DNA of 64,000 nucleotides, taken from NCBI GenBank assembly GCA_013399875.1, contig VXAZ01001058.1:950823-1014822 (forward strand), given 5' to 3'. The notes under the pieces are model-generated. The model was not told where the DNA came from. It saw only the letters and a list, made by a program, of their open reading frames with translations, and did no database searches. This DNA comes from Gymnorhina tibicen. Lineage: Eukaryota; Chordata; Aves; Passeriformes; Artamidae. Shown here in pieces: positions 14,812 to 39,410 of this stretch (the first letter of the stretch is position 1; every line of letters starts with the position of its first letter). The translations under genes and the position numbers were made by a program.

Positions 14812-14842
14812 ATTTAATGAAATGTGATCAATTTCATTAAAT
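14812..14842. repeat. Perfect 12-bp inverted repeat with 7-bp spacer
   Basis: The left arm ATTTAATGAAAT (14812-14823) and right arm ATTTCATTAAAT (14831-14842) are exact reverse complements around the spacer GTGATCA. It could form a hairpin or be a symmetric binding site rich in homeodomain-like TAAT cores. No function is shown. Confidence 0.8.
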
Positions 14843-17800
14843 TGTGAAGGCAGTGGCTTCTCTTGCACATCAGAATGCTTCCCGAAGTGATTTAAATTAT
14901 CACCACTAATGCTATAAATACAGGTGAGAACATCTTCAGCATTTTCTCACATCTAATAAGGAAAGAAGAAAGTTCGAAGGAACATTTACTTTGTGCATGG
15001 CAAACTTACTTAATTGCATTCCAGTAACATAAATTGCTAAACTTTAGTTCACTGCAGGTCACCAAGAGGGTGCTGAGCACAGTCTGCTTTCAGAGGAGCT
15101 GTGAGGGGTGGTTTTCACAGGGGCTGTTTTCTTCTGCCTCTGTTATTGTGCAAAACACATTTCCCAGGACAACAGGACCTGCTTTTGCTTTTGTGATCAA
15201 TATTGAATCTGAGGAGCAAAGATGAAATACTTGTTTCCTTTTTTACCCAGAAAGCCTGCATTTTTTGTGGATGACATGCACGGACTACAGACAGGACAAG
15301 TTGTGCATCCCATATGTCACTATAAGGCTTAAAAATCACTGAAAATTTCAAACCGAGATGAAAGGAACAATATTTCCAGCTATGGAAAACATTCCTGAAA
15401 GTAATTTGTCTAAGCAGATCTTAAATATTACTGCAGTTGTTAATTATCATCTTCCAGTGCTCAGTGATCCCTAGAGTTGGAGTTTCTAGTCAGATCCTCT
15501 CTAGTTCAAATCCTTTTCTTCACTGATGTCACCAGGCCAATCTTTCCCCATCCTGCACTTAATTGTTTTTATCCAACTTTGTACTTTGCCCTTACCTTTC
15601 TTCAATCTCATCTGTTTATTTCAGATAATTTTCTACACTACGAAGATCATTTTGAATTCTAAGCTTGTTCTCCAGAGAACTTCTAACCCCTCCCAGCTTG
15701 GCATCATCTGCAAATTTAATGAAATTAATTAAATTAAAATTAAATGAAAGGCTCCCATTGACTTCAAGGGGCATTGGAGTGAACCCAAACTGTCTTACAT
15801 CTTTCAGAAGTGGTTCAAGTGAAATACACTTATTGCTTCACAGGCCATTTTTGTAAGGGAAAAAGACAGATGCGTGTTGAATAATTCAGGGTCCTCGTTG
15901 CTGACTGAGAGAGATTTAACTAATTTGTCAAAATAATGACCTCTGTTCACGGCGGGGAGCAAGTGGTTTTGGATTATTTCTGTCCCCGGAGAGATGCTGG
16001 AGGAGCCTGGGTTCAGCTCAGCACCTCACGAGGGGCTTGTTTAGGGATGTAAAATGAAAGGTAAGCAGTGGGGCTTGCAGAGGCTGGGAGGAGTGCTGGA
16101 ATGATGATGAGAGCTCCCTCTCAGCCTGGTGGAAGCAGAGCTGCTTCCCAGGGAAGCCAAGGTGCACAGAGGGGTTTGTGGGGCACAGGTGTGGCAGGAC
16201 TGAGCCCCAGCCCGGTGCCACTCACAGCTGGGGCCATTGGGACCCTATGTGGCCGTGCCAGGGGTGACGAGCCCACAGCCGTGCCCTGTTCTCATGGAAA
16301 GCCCACAAACGGGCAGCTGAGGGAGGGAAGGTTGTGTTGTGGGGCAGGAAAGGACACAAATCCCCTCCCTGCTCGGCATCCCCACCCACAGCTCCAGTGG
16401 GGAAGGATTCTCCCATTCCAGTGCAAACTTTGGAGTCACTTTTACAGCAAGTGTGGTTTGGAAAACATTCTCTGGCTCTCCAGCCTGTCCGTGTTGGCTG
16501 ATGGCAGCTGTCATCTGGCACTTGTGTGTTGTGGCTGCTGCTCTGCTGTTGGAGCACAGTCCTGCTTAGATATGCTTCTCTGCAAGTGGTTCTTGGCTTA
16601 AAAAGGCACAGGTCTCTTTCAGAAATGTTTCGTGCTCAGGCTGTTGCATATTTTTCCCCTGTCACTTCAGAGTGTTGGCCAACTTTCCAGAGCCTGCTGT
16701 GCATGCATGAGTATATGTATATTGCAACAGATTTTTCCTTTTTTTCCCCTAAGTTGTGATGCTGGATATCTGAACACTTGCCAGAGGAGTAGAACTAGAC
16801 TTTGACTGGGCAAACTCTCTAGCAGGAAGAGGACTGGATCCTTAAAACTCTTTGAAGTCCTCCTGTTACCAAGATGGAAATCTCTTTGTCCTTGTAGCTC
16901 TGAAGTCTGCCATTGCTAACCATATTTCATCTCCTTTTCGCTGTGTTGAAGTGACTGAAATGCAGTGCCCTTGCTGGGGTGGTGTCTGAGTTACACAAGT
17001 GATTTCAGAAGCATTTGGTCCTTGTTCTGTTCAGTACCAGCTGAGAAATGGCTCAGCTCAAGTTGGTGCCTGCAGATCTGGGCTTGTGGGACACTGAAGT
17101 CTGAGTGCACTGAGTTCAAACTCCGCTCCTTTTATCCTGGCATTCTCCTCTCACTGCAGGCTCTTTTCAATCACTTCTCTTGTGACTCTCTCATCTCCTT
17201 TAAGTCTGTGGAGGTCTGGTCTCATGCTTGGCTTGGGTCACATCAGTCCTCAGTGGTGTCCCTAATTAAAGTTTATGTGTAACCCATTACTGTTTGGGCA
17301 GAAGTTAAAAACACAGGACTGTTCCTGTTTGAGGGAAGAAGTGTGGCTGTTTGGGGTAGGATCAACGCTTACCAGAGTCAAAGAGAAGTCACCGTTGATG
17401 GGTGGAATTTGGCTCTCCTAAAGACTGGATCCCTGAGCATCCAACCCCGTCTGTTGGTGCAGGGCTGAGCCGTGAGCCGCCCCTGGTGTGTGTGTCGTGC
17501 CACGGAGCTGCCCAGGCTGGTGGGTGTGCCCAGTGCTGCGGTGTCTGGAGGGAGGAGTGGAGCTGAACCGTGTGGGCACAGCTCCGCTCCTCCAGAACGC
17601 CAAGCTTTCAGTGCCCAGCTGCCTCCGAGTGTTGTAAATCTCCACAGATCTCTCAGCTCGAGAATCCCCGTGCCCACAGCCAGCCCAGGTGCCCCTTGCA
17701 GGTGTGTTTGGGAAGGTTTGGCAGAGGAGCCACCATCACCAGCTCCTCCTGTCCCACGTGCCTGCCTTCCCCCCCTCCTGCCTGCCCTCGTGCGCGGCTG

Positions 17801-18167
17801 TGTCCGGACCAGGGCCAGGCTTTGTCATCCCTTTGCAAAAGGTGAGAGTGGCGTTCCCGAGTCCTTGGTAACCACCTGTTGCTGCAGCACGAGCTGCATA
17901 ATTAGAACTGACAATCCCTGTTGAGAGATTTCTTGGAAGCTGGAAAAATGAGAATGTTGTCAGAAAAATAGCGATGCTGCTAGTCTGCAATGCAGTGATG
18001 GAGATGAAAGATGAGTGAATCCAAGGAGGCAGAGAATATATCAGCCCAGTGCTTTTCTCTAACTAATTTAGAAGTCCAGAATGGTCTGAAAGAATTTACA
18101 TTTCTCTTACAGCCTTACAGAAAAAGCATTTTAAGCTAGTTCCTCTATTTCTTTTTCTTTACGAAGA

Positions 18168-18206
18168 AAACCAACAGCTGTTGGTTTGTTGGACCAAACC
18201 AACAGC
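18168..18206. repeat. 20-bp perfect palindrome overlapping a 12-bp-arm hairpin
   Basis: Bases 18168-18187 are a perfect 20-bp palindrome centred on CAGCTG. Its right half also pairs with a third copy of the motif: arms 18177-18188 (GCTGTTGGTTTG) and 18195-18206 (CAAACCAACAGC) are exact complements around a 6-nt loop. The central segment can therefore fold with either neighbour, giving two mutually exclusive hairpins. The CAGCTG core also matches an E-box. Confidence 0.85.
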
Positions 18207-18887
18207 AAGTTTCATACCAGTCATGCTTAAAACTACAATAAGGGTGGTAATGTCTTTTTCATCAGTTGATGCGAAAGGATTTTTATATTTTATTTGGTTT
18301 TAAGCAGTTTTCCACAAAGTTAGGAAAACCCTTTAAAGGAGGATCTTATTTTTTCTAACAGAGAAAAAATAAATTTTGCTGGAAATGAAGCCAGGGTGTG
18401 TGGAGGAGCTGCAGTCCATGGGGATGTGCAGGGGAGATTCAATCCACACTGCTCAGCACATCGTGGTGGCCTCACTCCGTCCCACCCAACCCCTGGAAAG
18501 CAGCATTGTGTAAAAGGCATTGAATTCAGTGGTGAGGCAGAGCTGTCCTCTGCACTTGCTCAGTGTATCAGAAATGACCTGGTCGGGATGGATGAAGGAT
18601 GACTGGAAGTGAGGCTCAGGGATATGAAGAGAAGGACGGGAGTTGTTACAAAGAGAGGCTTGTTAACGTAGTTGTGTTAGATGTGATGGCAGCGCCGAAA
18701 GAGAAACCGCGCCCAGCCCGTGGGAATGTTGTGCTGTGCAAACGTGGCAGGGATCCAGGCAGTGCCACCCTGCCTGGGGCTGCACTGCAGGAAGAGAAAA
18801 GGTCCCACGGCCGCTGAAGCCAGGAGAGTGGCAGCAGCAAAGCGTGGTGCTCCCACAGGTGGTGGGGCCAGGGGAACCCTTCTCTGG

Positions 18888-18984
18888 GGTTCTCAGGGCT
18901 GTCCTGTGCAGGGCCAGGAGCTGTGCTTGATGATCCCTGTGGGTGCCTCCAATCCAGGATATTCTGTCATTCTGTGATGCTATT
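18888..18984 (+). mobile_element. CR1 LINE 3' end fragment
   Basis: The sequence matches the 3' end of avian CR1 retrotransposons in sense orientation. It has the TTGATGATCCCTGTGGGT block, then CCAGGATATTCTGTCATT, ending in degenerate ATTCTGTG-type 8-mers. Avian CR1 copies are usually 5'-truncated, as this one is. The left edge is uncertain and the element may extend back toward 18750. It is fossil sequence with no open reading frame. Confidence 0.75.
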
Positions 18985-19839
18985 AGAGCAGGGTCTGCCC
19001 AGTTTGGAACAACAGGGCCCTGTTGGGAGGAGAGCCCTGGGATTCGGGGTTTCGTTTCTTGGCTGGGTCACAGATGTCGTGTGAAGTTTTAGGTGTGGGA
19101 TTTGGCCACAGTCTGGGTCTGAACTCCCTGTGCCCGTGTGCTGTGGGAGCGCTCCAGCCCCAGCCTGCTGGGACAGCCAGGCAGCATTGGGACCACTCTG
19201 CCTTTGGGGAGAATCAGCAGTTCCTAAGGTTCTTCAGCTGTCTGTCCTGGGAGAGCACAGGAATTGAAGGAAACACTTTGCTTTGGTCAGACTGGTATTG
19301 CAGGCGTTGTGCTCCCGGCTGCTCCGCAGGGCAGGGTGCGGCACACGGGATGACAGCCCCGAGAGCCGGCTATTCCAGGCTGTGTGTGTGTCCTAATTAC
19401 CTTCCTCTCCCCACTGATGCTTCACTGACTGGATCTGACGGATCTGGAAGTCTGACTGTCCCCTTTGCAGCCTGGTTTTAGTGTTCAGTCCGTTGGATTT
19501 GTCACATTGTTCATCAGCTCTGCTTCCCTTGGGCATCAGGAATTTATTACCCAGAGACAAGTGAGCACCCTCCTTTCCTCGAGTGTGAAGCAAAGTTGTT
19601 CTGTTGTCATTGCTCCTCTCTAAGCTTTCCTGGAGGGAGGGCAGCAATGCCACTCTCAGTTTAGTGATGCAAAGCTTGGGGTGCTGGCTGTGTTTATCAT
19701 TCTTCCCCTGCTTTGCTTGGATGCTGCAGTGAGTGACACGGAGTGCTCGCGGTTGGCGGATCGAGAGAGAAAGAGGAAGATGTAACTTAATTAACAGGAG
19801 CGAGAAAGTGTTGTCACATTGATTACAAACAATCGTGGC

Positions 19840-20240
19840 TCCTAAAATCCACAGCACGAGGTGGGCCGAGTCCAGCAGCTTTCCGGCAGCTGACGAGAGC
19901 GTGCCTGCGTGTGTGCTCCTGCTGCCGTCCCTGTGCCCTGGTTTGCGGGAGCGGGCACGGAGCCGCTCGGTGCTGCGCGCACCCCGCGCTGGCAGCATCG
20001 CGCTCGCCGGGCATCCCGAGCAGCAGGTGCGCAGCAAGGCACCGCCTCCTTTTCCAGCTGGAAAGCAGCAGTGGCAACCTAGCCAGCGGCAAATGAGGGA
20101 TGGCCGTGGCTGCAGAGGAGTGGGGAACAGCAGGAGGGAATGAGGCCGTTAGAATTCCCTGTGCGTGCCCTGCTTGGCAGGGACAGAGCTGCACCCCGGA
20201 GCTGCACCCCGGAGCTGTCCCTGCCCTCGGCGCGGCTGCT
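19840..20240. promoter_or_regulatory. Intronic CpG-rich island (candidate)
   Basis: About 400 bp are GC-rich with roughly 30 CpGs, densest at 19940-20045 where CGCGC-type steps occur. The flanks are AT-rich. Location deep in a neuronal gene's intron makes an alternative promoter or regulatory element possible, but I see no TATA box or supported first exon. The open frames across it on both strands are what high GC produces by chance. Confidence 0.4.
20186..20217. repeat. 13-bp tandem repeat, 2.5 copies
   Basis: The unit GAGCTGCACCCCG occurs at 20186-20198 and 20199-20211, followed by a partial GAGCTG. The copies are identical. The repeat lies at the edge of the CpG-rich island. Confidence 0.85.
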
Positions 20241-20374
20241 GCAGGAGAGGAGGTGAGGGACTGGCCCAAAGAACTGCACAGAAGTTTTAACCAACAGGAA
20301 GGTGCAGCTGTGTAACTCCAGCACCTGAGCTCTTCCTTGTTTCTTACAGATTAGGCTTTGCAAAATCCCTGTAA

Positions 20375-20640
20375 AACAAGGGGACAGGATCCTTATTTTA
20401 CAAACACATCAGAGCGAGATTAAAGGCCGGATCCTCAGAGAGGTTTAACCACCAAACTCCCTGGAGTTCAGTGGGAGTTAACACTTCCGTATCCTTGGGA
20501 GTACTGATCCCAATAAATTACACGCAGCCATCTAGTAAGTGTGTGAAGGAGCTGGGGATTAATCCCAGGCTTTTGGAAAGGTTGTTCTGTGCCTCTGTTT
20601 CCCTTCCTGCACATGGGAGTAGCACTGCTCCTTGTGCCAA
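20375..20640. mobile_element. Ancient SINE-like (MIR/CORE-SINE type) remnant, tentative
   Basis: Several blocks resemble old amniote SINE consensus phrases in the expected order: TTATTTTACAAACACATCAG near 20394, then CATCTAGTAAGTGTG near 20529 followed by GGGGATTAATCCCAGGC, and CTGTGCCTCTGTTTCCC near 20588. The similarity is judged from memory and is patchy, so the boundaries and even the family are uncertain. Confidence 0.35.
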
Positions 20641-22131
20641 AGGTACCACGGGTTCCATGTGATTGGATTTTAATTGAACAGAGTTTCGTCATGATGATTT
20701 TGTTCGGATTTGTGGCCCCAGTTGATTAAGGCTTATTGGGGAAAATTTGGCAGAGTTTTTCAGTCAGAATCTGTAGTCCTATAAAGCAGCTTCATGAAAT
20801 TATGCTAATTTCCTTGGAATTTCATTTCTGACAGAAAATAAAAGAAGAAAAGGATGCTACAAGGTTCCTGTTGTGTCAAGGAAACAACTTGTTTTGACAT
20901 TTCCAAAATGAAATGTTTTGATTTTTTCATTCTAAAATAACTTTTTCCTTGATGTTACGGTATTTTTACATAATTTTAATCATTTGAAATTGAAATGAAA
21001 CTGAATTTCGTGACCCAAAAATGAAAGCAAATGTAGGTGTCTTGAAAGCCCTGCTGAAATGCAGCACTCATCCTCCAGGCAGCTCGACTGCCAGTGCAGG
21101 CAGAGGGGACACAGCACCTGGGGCACGGCAGGTGGCCCCTGGCTGGCCTGAGCTCAGTGGTCAGTGGGGACGAGCTCTTCAAAGGCAGCCCGTGGACAGA
21201 AATAAATCCCAGGTGAGGACAGTGTACAGAGGCTTAATAACGTGTTCACAAAGCGCTGGGCAGAAGCTGCTCTTCCCTCAGTACAACCCCAAAGAAATAT
21301 AAAATCTGTGCAAATCCACTGCAGAGAAAAATGGACCGTTCTTAGTAGTGGAAATGGGGGCAAAAGAAACACGGGAAGGAAAAACCCACTGAAGTTTTAT
21401 CCGCCAGGTCTTGATTCTAAAAAGCAAAAGGTGATTCCTGAGGAGAGACTGTTAATGAGGGGATTTTTCAGTTGGTAACACCAACACAGTGCGGACGTTG
21501 TGTCAGATCACAAAGGAACTATTAAACTTGCAGCTACAACTGGATGTTTGCCCAGAATTGTAAGGCCTTTTAAAGTGCCCCATTGCGTATTTCACTCGGG
21601 TATATTCGGCTGAGGATAATATATTGATGTTTGCCACAAAGCTGCAGAACAAACTAAAATATTTCTTAGAAATTAATTGGTATCAGAGTTTTTTTAATCA
21701 ATATGCTCTGTGAGATGCTTCAGGTGGATTAGTGCAGTAAAAACCATTTTTCATGTGCACAGGTCTCTGCTAATATCCGTTTATAGCAGCGCTAGTGGGC
21801 TTCCATCAGGACACTGTGGAAAGCCTGGCTGGGGACAAGACCCTTAAAAACTAAGGGAGATGTTTGTCTCTGGGCGGAAAAAGCAGATACAGCTGTGGAT
21901 GCAGTATTGTTTGGTGTCATGCTGCAACAGGAAAACCACTGCAGAAAGGTGTTGACACTTTGAAGGTGTGGACTTTCCAAATTCAGGGCACCCTCTGGTT
22001 TTTCTGAACGTGCAGAGTTTGGATGTGTCACTTGACACCTCCTCTGAAAAAGGCAAGGTCCTTCTGCACAGAGCAGAGAAGCAGCTGGAAAGGATGATGA
22101 GCTGTGAAGTCTTGAGGACACGGCTGTCATT

Positions 22132-22390
22132 TCATAGGATCAGAGAATGGGTTGGGCTGGGAGGGACATCATCAAGGTTCAGCCCCTTTTCCCTATCCCA
22201 GGCTGCTCCAAGCCCCGTCCAGCCTGGCCTTGGGCACTGCCAGGGATCCAGGGGCAGCCACAGCTGCTCTGGGCACCCTGTGCCAGGGCCTGCCCACCCT
22301 CACAGTAAAGAATTTCTTCCTAATATCTAATTTAATCATGCCCTCTTTCAGTTTAAAACCATTCCCCTTTGTTCTATCATTTATCACCTT
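22132..22390 (-). mobile_element. CR1 LINE 3' end fragment (antisense)
   Basis: This is a clear avian CR1 tail read as its complement. It begins with the terminal 8-mer remnant TCATAGGATCAGAGAATGG, then GGTTGGGCTGGGAGGGAC, the phrase CAGCCTGGCCTTGGGCACTG, CTCTGGGCACCCTGTGCCAG and CCTCACAGTAAAGAATTTC, ending near 22390. The element's 3' end is therefore at the low coordinate. It is 5'-truncated, and the truncation point coincides with the start of the 152-bp tandem array. Confidence 0.9.
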
Positions 22391-22391
22391 T

Positions 22392-22837
22392 GAAAGGGTA
22401 TTTTCAGATTTTGGCAGATACTTCAACCCTCACAGCTAAAATTCAAAATATTTAAATTAAGAAGACCTTATTCAGTGTAAATCCCCCCGAATGGGGGAAG
22501 CTTTGGTCCAGGTGATGCTAGGTTTAAAATCTGAAAGGGTATTGAAAGGGTATTTTCAGATTTTGGCAGATACTTCAACCCTCACAGCTAAAATTCAAAA
22601 TATTTAAATTAAGAAGACCTTATTCAGTGTAAATCCCCCCGAATGGGGGAAGCTTTGGTCCAGGTGATACTAGGTTTAAAATCTGAAAGGGTATTGAAAG
22701 GGTATTTTCAGATTTTGGCAGATACTTCAACCCTCACAGCTAAAATTCAAAATATTTAAATTAAGAAGACCTTATTCAGTGTAAATCCCCCCGAATGGGG
22801 GAAGCTTTGGTCCAGGTGATGCTAGGTTTAAAATCTG
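22392..22837. repeat. 152-bp tandem repeat, 2.9 copies, nearly identical
   Basis: Unit starts are at 22392, 22544 and 22696, giving an exact 152-bp period; the third copy stops after 142 bp at 22837. Comparing the copies by eye shows one substitution (GATGCTAGG in copies 1 and 3, GATACTAGG in copy 2). Each junction carries an extra copy of GAAAGGGTATT, so an 11-bp motif occurs twice in a row there. Each unit also contains a C6/G5 inverted repeat (CCCCCCGAATGGGGG). The near identity implies a very recent duplication or an assembly duplication. Confidence 0.95.
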
Positions 22838-23000
22838 TCTGGAATCCAGTGACCAGGGCTCAGGCCAGGTCATCCTTCTCTCAGCAGCTGTGGAGCAGCC
22901 CAGCCTGGGATGTTCGCCCTGCTGAACCTGCACAGTCCCTGAGCAGGAAGAGCATCCCTAAACTTGGTGCGGTGCCATTTGCATTTGCTGTTTCTTCCTG

Positions 23001-36561
<13,561 letters not shown>

Positions 36562-36575
36562 TGAGACACAAAAGA

Positions 36576-36610
36576 CTTTTTTTGTTTGGTTTGTTCGTTT
36601 GTTTGTTTTT
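36576..36610 (+). repeat. (TTTG)n-like U/G-rich tract in 3' UTR
   Basis: A run of T with interspersed G (GTTTGGTTTGTTCGTTTGTT) begins 15 nt after the stop codon. Such tracts can bind U-rich or GU-rich element RNA-binding proteins, but no specific function is shown. Confidence 0.7.
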
Positions 36611-38176
36611 CACTCACCTTCTGCCTTTAATTTTGGGTAGTGGGGCAAAATGTTGTATTCTAACAAGAACCAGCTGGTGGATAATAACTCAGTGGAGCCC
36701 CAAGAAGCCACCCAAAAGCAGCTGGGAGAGCAGAGATCCTGGACAGCTCTTAAAATTCAAGTCTTCTCTGTGCTCAGAGATGGAAGTGAGAGATGTGTGT
36801 GGTTTTTTGATACACAGCAACGTGAAAAAAAACTTAGAAAAATAATACGGTCTCATTCTCTGAGCTTTCCCGGGAAATCAATAAATATAACAAACTCCAG
36901 TGCAGTTTGGATATTACAAAGCTCACACAGCTCTACTGTTCAATATTGCAAGGTTTGGTTAAAAGCAAAAGATTGGTCTGAGAATAAATAGATCCATGAA
37001 AGGAGCATGTCGTTCAAGCCACGTGCAGAGAATATCCATCCAGGAACATTAATTTAAAGCTGACAAAAACCAACAGTGTGAACAAAGCAGCTCCCAGAGC
37101 TGAGGAGTCATGAGTTTCCAAAGAATCTGGAGGGGATAAAGGATAACTGGGCTGTTTACAAACCATCATGTTTGCCTCCCAAGCACTGACAATGGATACA
37201 CATACACAGTTCAAACTGAAACTCTTTTTAAGTAGATGCCAAGGTAATAAACTTTGCCAGCCAATTTTCGGTATTTCCTAATTTGTAAAATAGGAGAAGA
37301 TATAATCTATACTCAGAATATCACTCATATTAAGGAAGGTCTGTTTTGGAAAGTTTGAGAGAACAAGCTATTTTTAAAAGCCCACTTTATTTGATTGTCC
37401 TGTTTCGAATTTGTATTCCCAGCCATTTCCCTGGATCCCCATCTGGTATCCTGAGGGCACTCACCAGGATCAGGCAGCCTTGGAAGCTGTGGTTCCTTCC
37501 CTCTCTCCCGTGCACCCTCACTCCTCCAGGGCTGCTCCCGCCGAGCACAGCCCTGCTGGTCCCCCACTGTCCTGGCTTTCCACGTTGTCATTTCCCAAAG
37601 CTGGCCACTGTCCCTGGGCTCAGTGCCACTTGTGCTGAACTGGACACCAGCAGCAGCTGCCTCTTTGTCCATCCCCTCCCCTGGGGGAGGTTGGGTTGTT
37701 CAGTCCTTGTGCTCTCCCCTCTTTAGCCCCCTGTCCAGCACGTTTAGAGGGCACTCAGAGGTCACAGGGGAGAGCTGCACATCCAACGCTGAACCCTGCA
37801 CAGCCAAACTCAGCAGATAACATTGGTTTCTCCCAGGGGTGATGATTATCTTTTGTTTTCTTCTGATAAGGATGTACATACGGTAGGATTTCAGCGATTA
37901 CCCTTCCAACCCGACGTGCCCTCCAGCCCTCAAACCATGACATTTCTTGTGAGGTCCAACAGCAGCCTCCAATGGCCAGTGGCAAAGTGCCAAAGCACTA
38001 ACTAAAATCCAGGTAATGGATTTCATATATAAAAATATTTCAAGTTTTCCTTTATTTTCTGGAGTAAGTCCTTGCCCCCTTTTTGTTAAGTCTTCCATCC
38101 TTGAATCTAGGTTGCTCAGTTTAATACACACCCGCCCTCCCACAAACACTTAGATTGAATCCCTCTATATTTAGAA

Positions 38177-38236
38177 TGTACTGTAGATTGTAAGAATGTA
38201 ATATATATATTTATAAACATGCCAACTGTGAATAAA
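38177..38236 (+). terminator. Poly(A) signal with upstream UGUA cluster (TMEM132D distal site)
   Basis: AATAAA lies at 38231-38236. Four TGTA motifs lie 31-54 nt upstream (38177, 38182, 38189, 38197), where CFIm normally binds. A T-rich stretch (TTCATCTTTTTT) follows from about 38254. Together these form a well-built 3' processing site, with cleavage expected near 38250-38260. Confidence 0.75.
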
Positions 38237-38712
38237 ATTTGCATTTTAGTGGCTTCATCTTTTTTCCTACTCTGAACGCCTCTTTGCTCTCACTGTCGGA
38301 ACATTTACCCTGCGAGAGCCTGGCAGCAGCACGGAGCTGGGCCCTTTGATGCAGCCGGGAAGGCTCATGGCACAGTGCACTCCCAGAGCTTTACACTGTG
38401 CAGTGCTGGGGCAGAACACACAGCACCAACAGCGTTACGCTACAGATGTACGTGCACCGAGTCACCCTTCCAGGATTTGAAACTATTTGCAGATAAATGC
38501 ACGTGCTTTATTTCTAGCCTGAAAGCCCAATATGTGAGTTTCTGGGTTTGGGTTCTGGTTTTCTTCTCTTGGGAAGATCCACGTTTGGCTAAACACCTCT
38601 TAGGGCAGTTTTAGGAGAGTGGGTGAGTAAATAGAACAAATGTGCCCAATACTTTGGAGATCTGATGGTCTTTGCTTTCTTTCAGCCCCTGTGCTCAAGG
38701 CTTGGATGACCC

Positions 38713-38789
38713 AGTGCAGGACGAGGTGCAGCAGTGACAGCACAGTGCAGGACGAGGTGCAGCACTGAGGACAGGACAGTGCAGGGTCC
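38713..38789. repeat. 31-34 bp tandem repeat, about 2.3 copies
   Basis: The phrase CAGTGCAGGACGAGGTGCAG starts at 38712 and again at 38743, a 31-bp period. A third degenerate start, CAGTGCAGGG, begins at 38777. Confidence 0.75.
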
Positions 38790-39410
38790 AGACGAGCTCT
38801 GGGTGAGCTCTCAGGTGAGGGAAGCAGCCTTGGTGCTGCAGCAAAGCGTGGCAGCCTCCCCGCAGGTCCAGCCGTGTTCCAGCCCAGCCTTGCCTCCGAC
38901 AGTGGGGCTATTTCGGGTGCTTTTTGCACATCACTACGTGGTGTCTGCAGTGAGGCAGTCGGGCTGAGAGTGCTGAGGTCTCTCTGGAGCCCAGCAGAGC
39001 GGAGGTGTGAGTGCAAGGCTGCCTTTCCAAGGCAGCACTGCGTGGCCAATCTCGCTCCTTGGGAGGAGCAGGTACGGTCCACGTGGGGAGCAGCCTGTCA
39101 CAACTGCTCTGCCCACGGGCTGCCCTGGGAAATGCAGATTCCTGCCTCAGCTGCCTCTGGGGAACAGGAGGAACCAACAGCCAGTTCCTCCGGTAGCACA
39201 AACCACAGCAATGTTCTCTGAGGACACACAGCCCCCAGCTCCAGCGCTGGGCATCCTGACACGCAGATGTGTGCCTGTCTGCTTGCTCAGAGGTCCCTGT
39301 GTCTCCAGCAGCTGGAACTTGCTGTTATCCATAGGGCAGTGCTGTAAATAATGCATGGTGTTTAGAGTGCTCTTTTCCTGTGGGTCTCACAGAGCTCTGA
39401 GCAAGGTGTG

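Larger units (their letters stand above)
18001..23000 (+). other. TMEM132D: TMEM132D large intron, repeat-rich central part
   Basis: This is the most repeat-laden section of the intron. In order it holds a palindrome and hairpin cluster (18168-18206), a + strand CR1 tail (about 18888-18984), a CpG-rich island (about 19840-20240) with a 13-bp tandem repeat (20186-20217), a SINE-like remnant (about 20375-20640), a - strand CR1 tail (about 22132-22390) and a 152-bp triplication (22392-22837). Between them the sequence is unique-looking with no supported gene. Confidence 0.75.
36562..38255 (+). other. TMEM132D: TMEM132D 3' untranslated region
   Basis: This sequence runs from the stop codon to the predicted cleavage point downstream of AATAAA at 38231-38236. 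A U-rich (TTTG)n-like tract lies just after the stop (36576-36610). Earlier AATAAA hexamers at 36880, 36983 and 37246 could give shorter isoforms, but the last site has the best context. The 3' edge is inferred and may be off by tens of bases. Confidence 0.6.

Noticed and set aside
15620..15780. Possible old CR1 or other repeat (GGCATCATCTGCAAATTTAA)
   Set aside because: One phrase resembles ancient LINE sequence, but the flanks do not extend the match enough to call it.
19393..20037. 214-codon open frame on -
   Set aside because: Openness comes partly from the CpG-rich island. The translation is compositionally biased (Arg/Ser/Ala) with no recognisable family and no splice support.
22392..22837. 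CRISPR-like or satellite array
   Set aside because: Three direct head-to-tail copies with no spacers in a vertebrate intron, so it is a simple tandem duplication.
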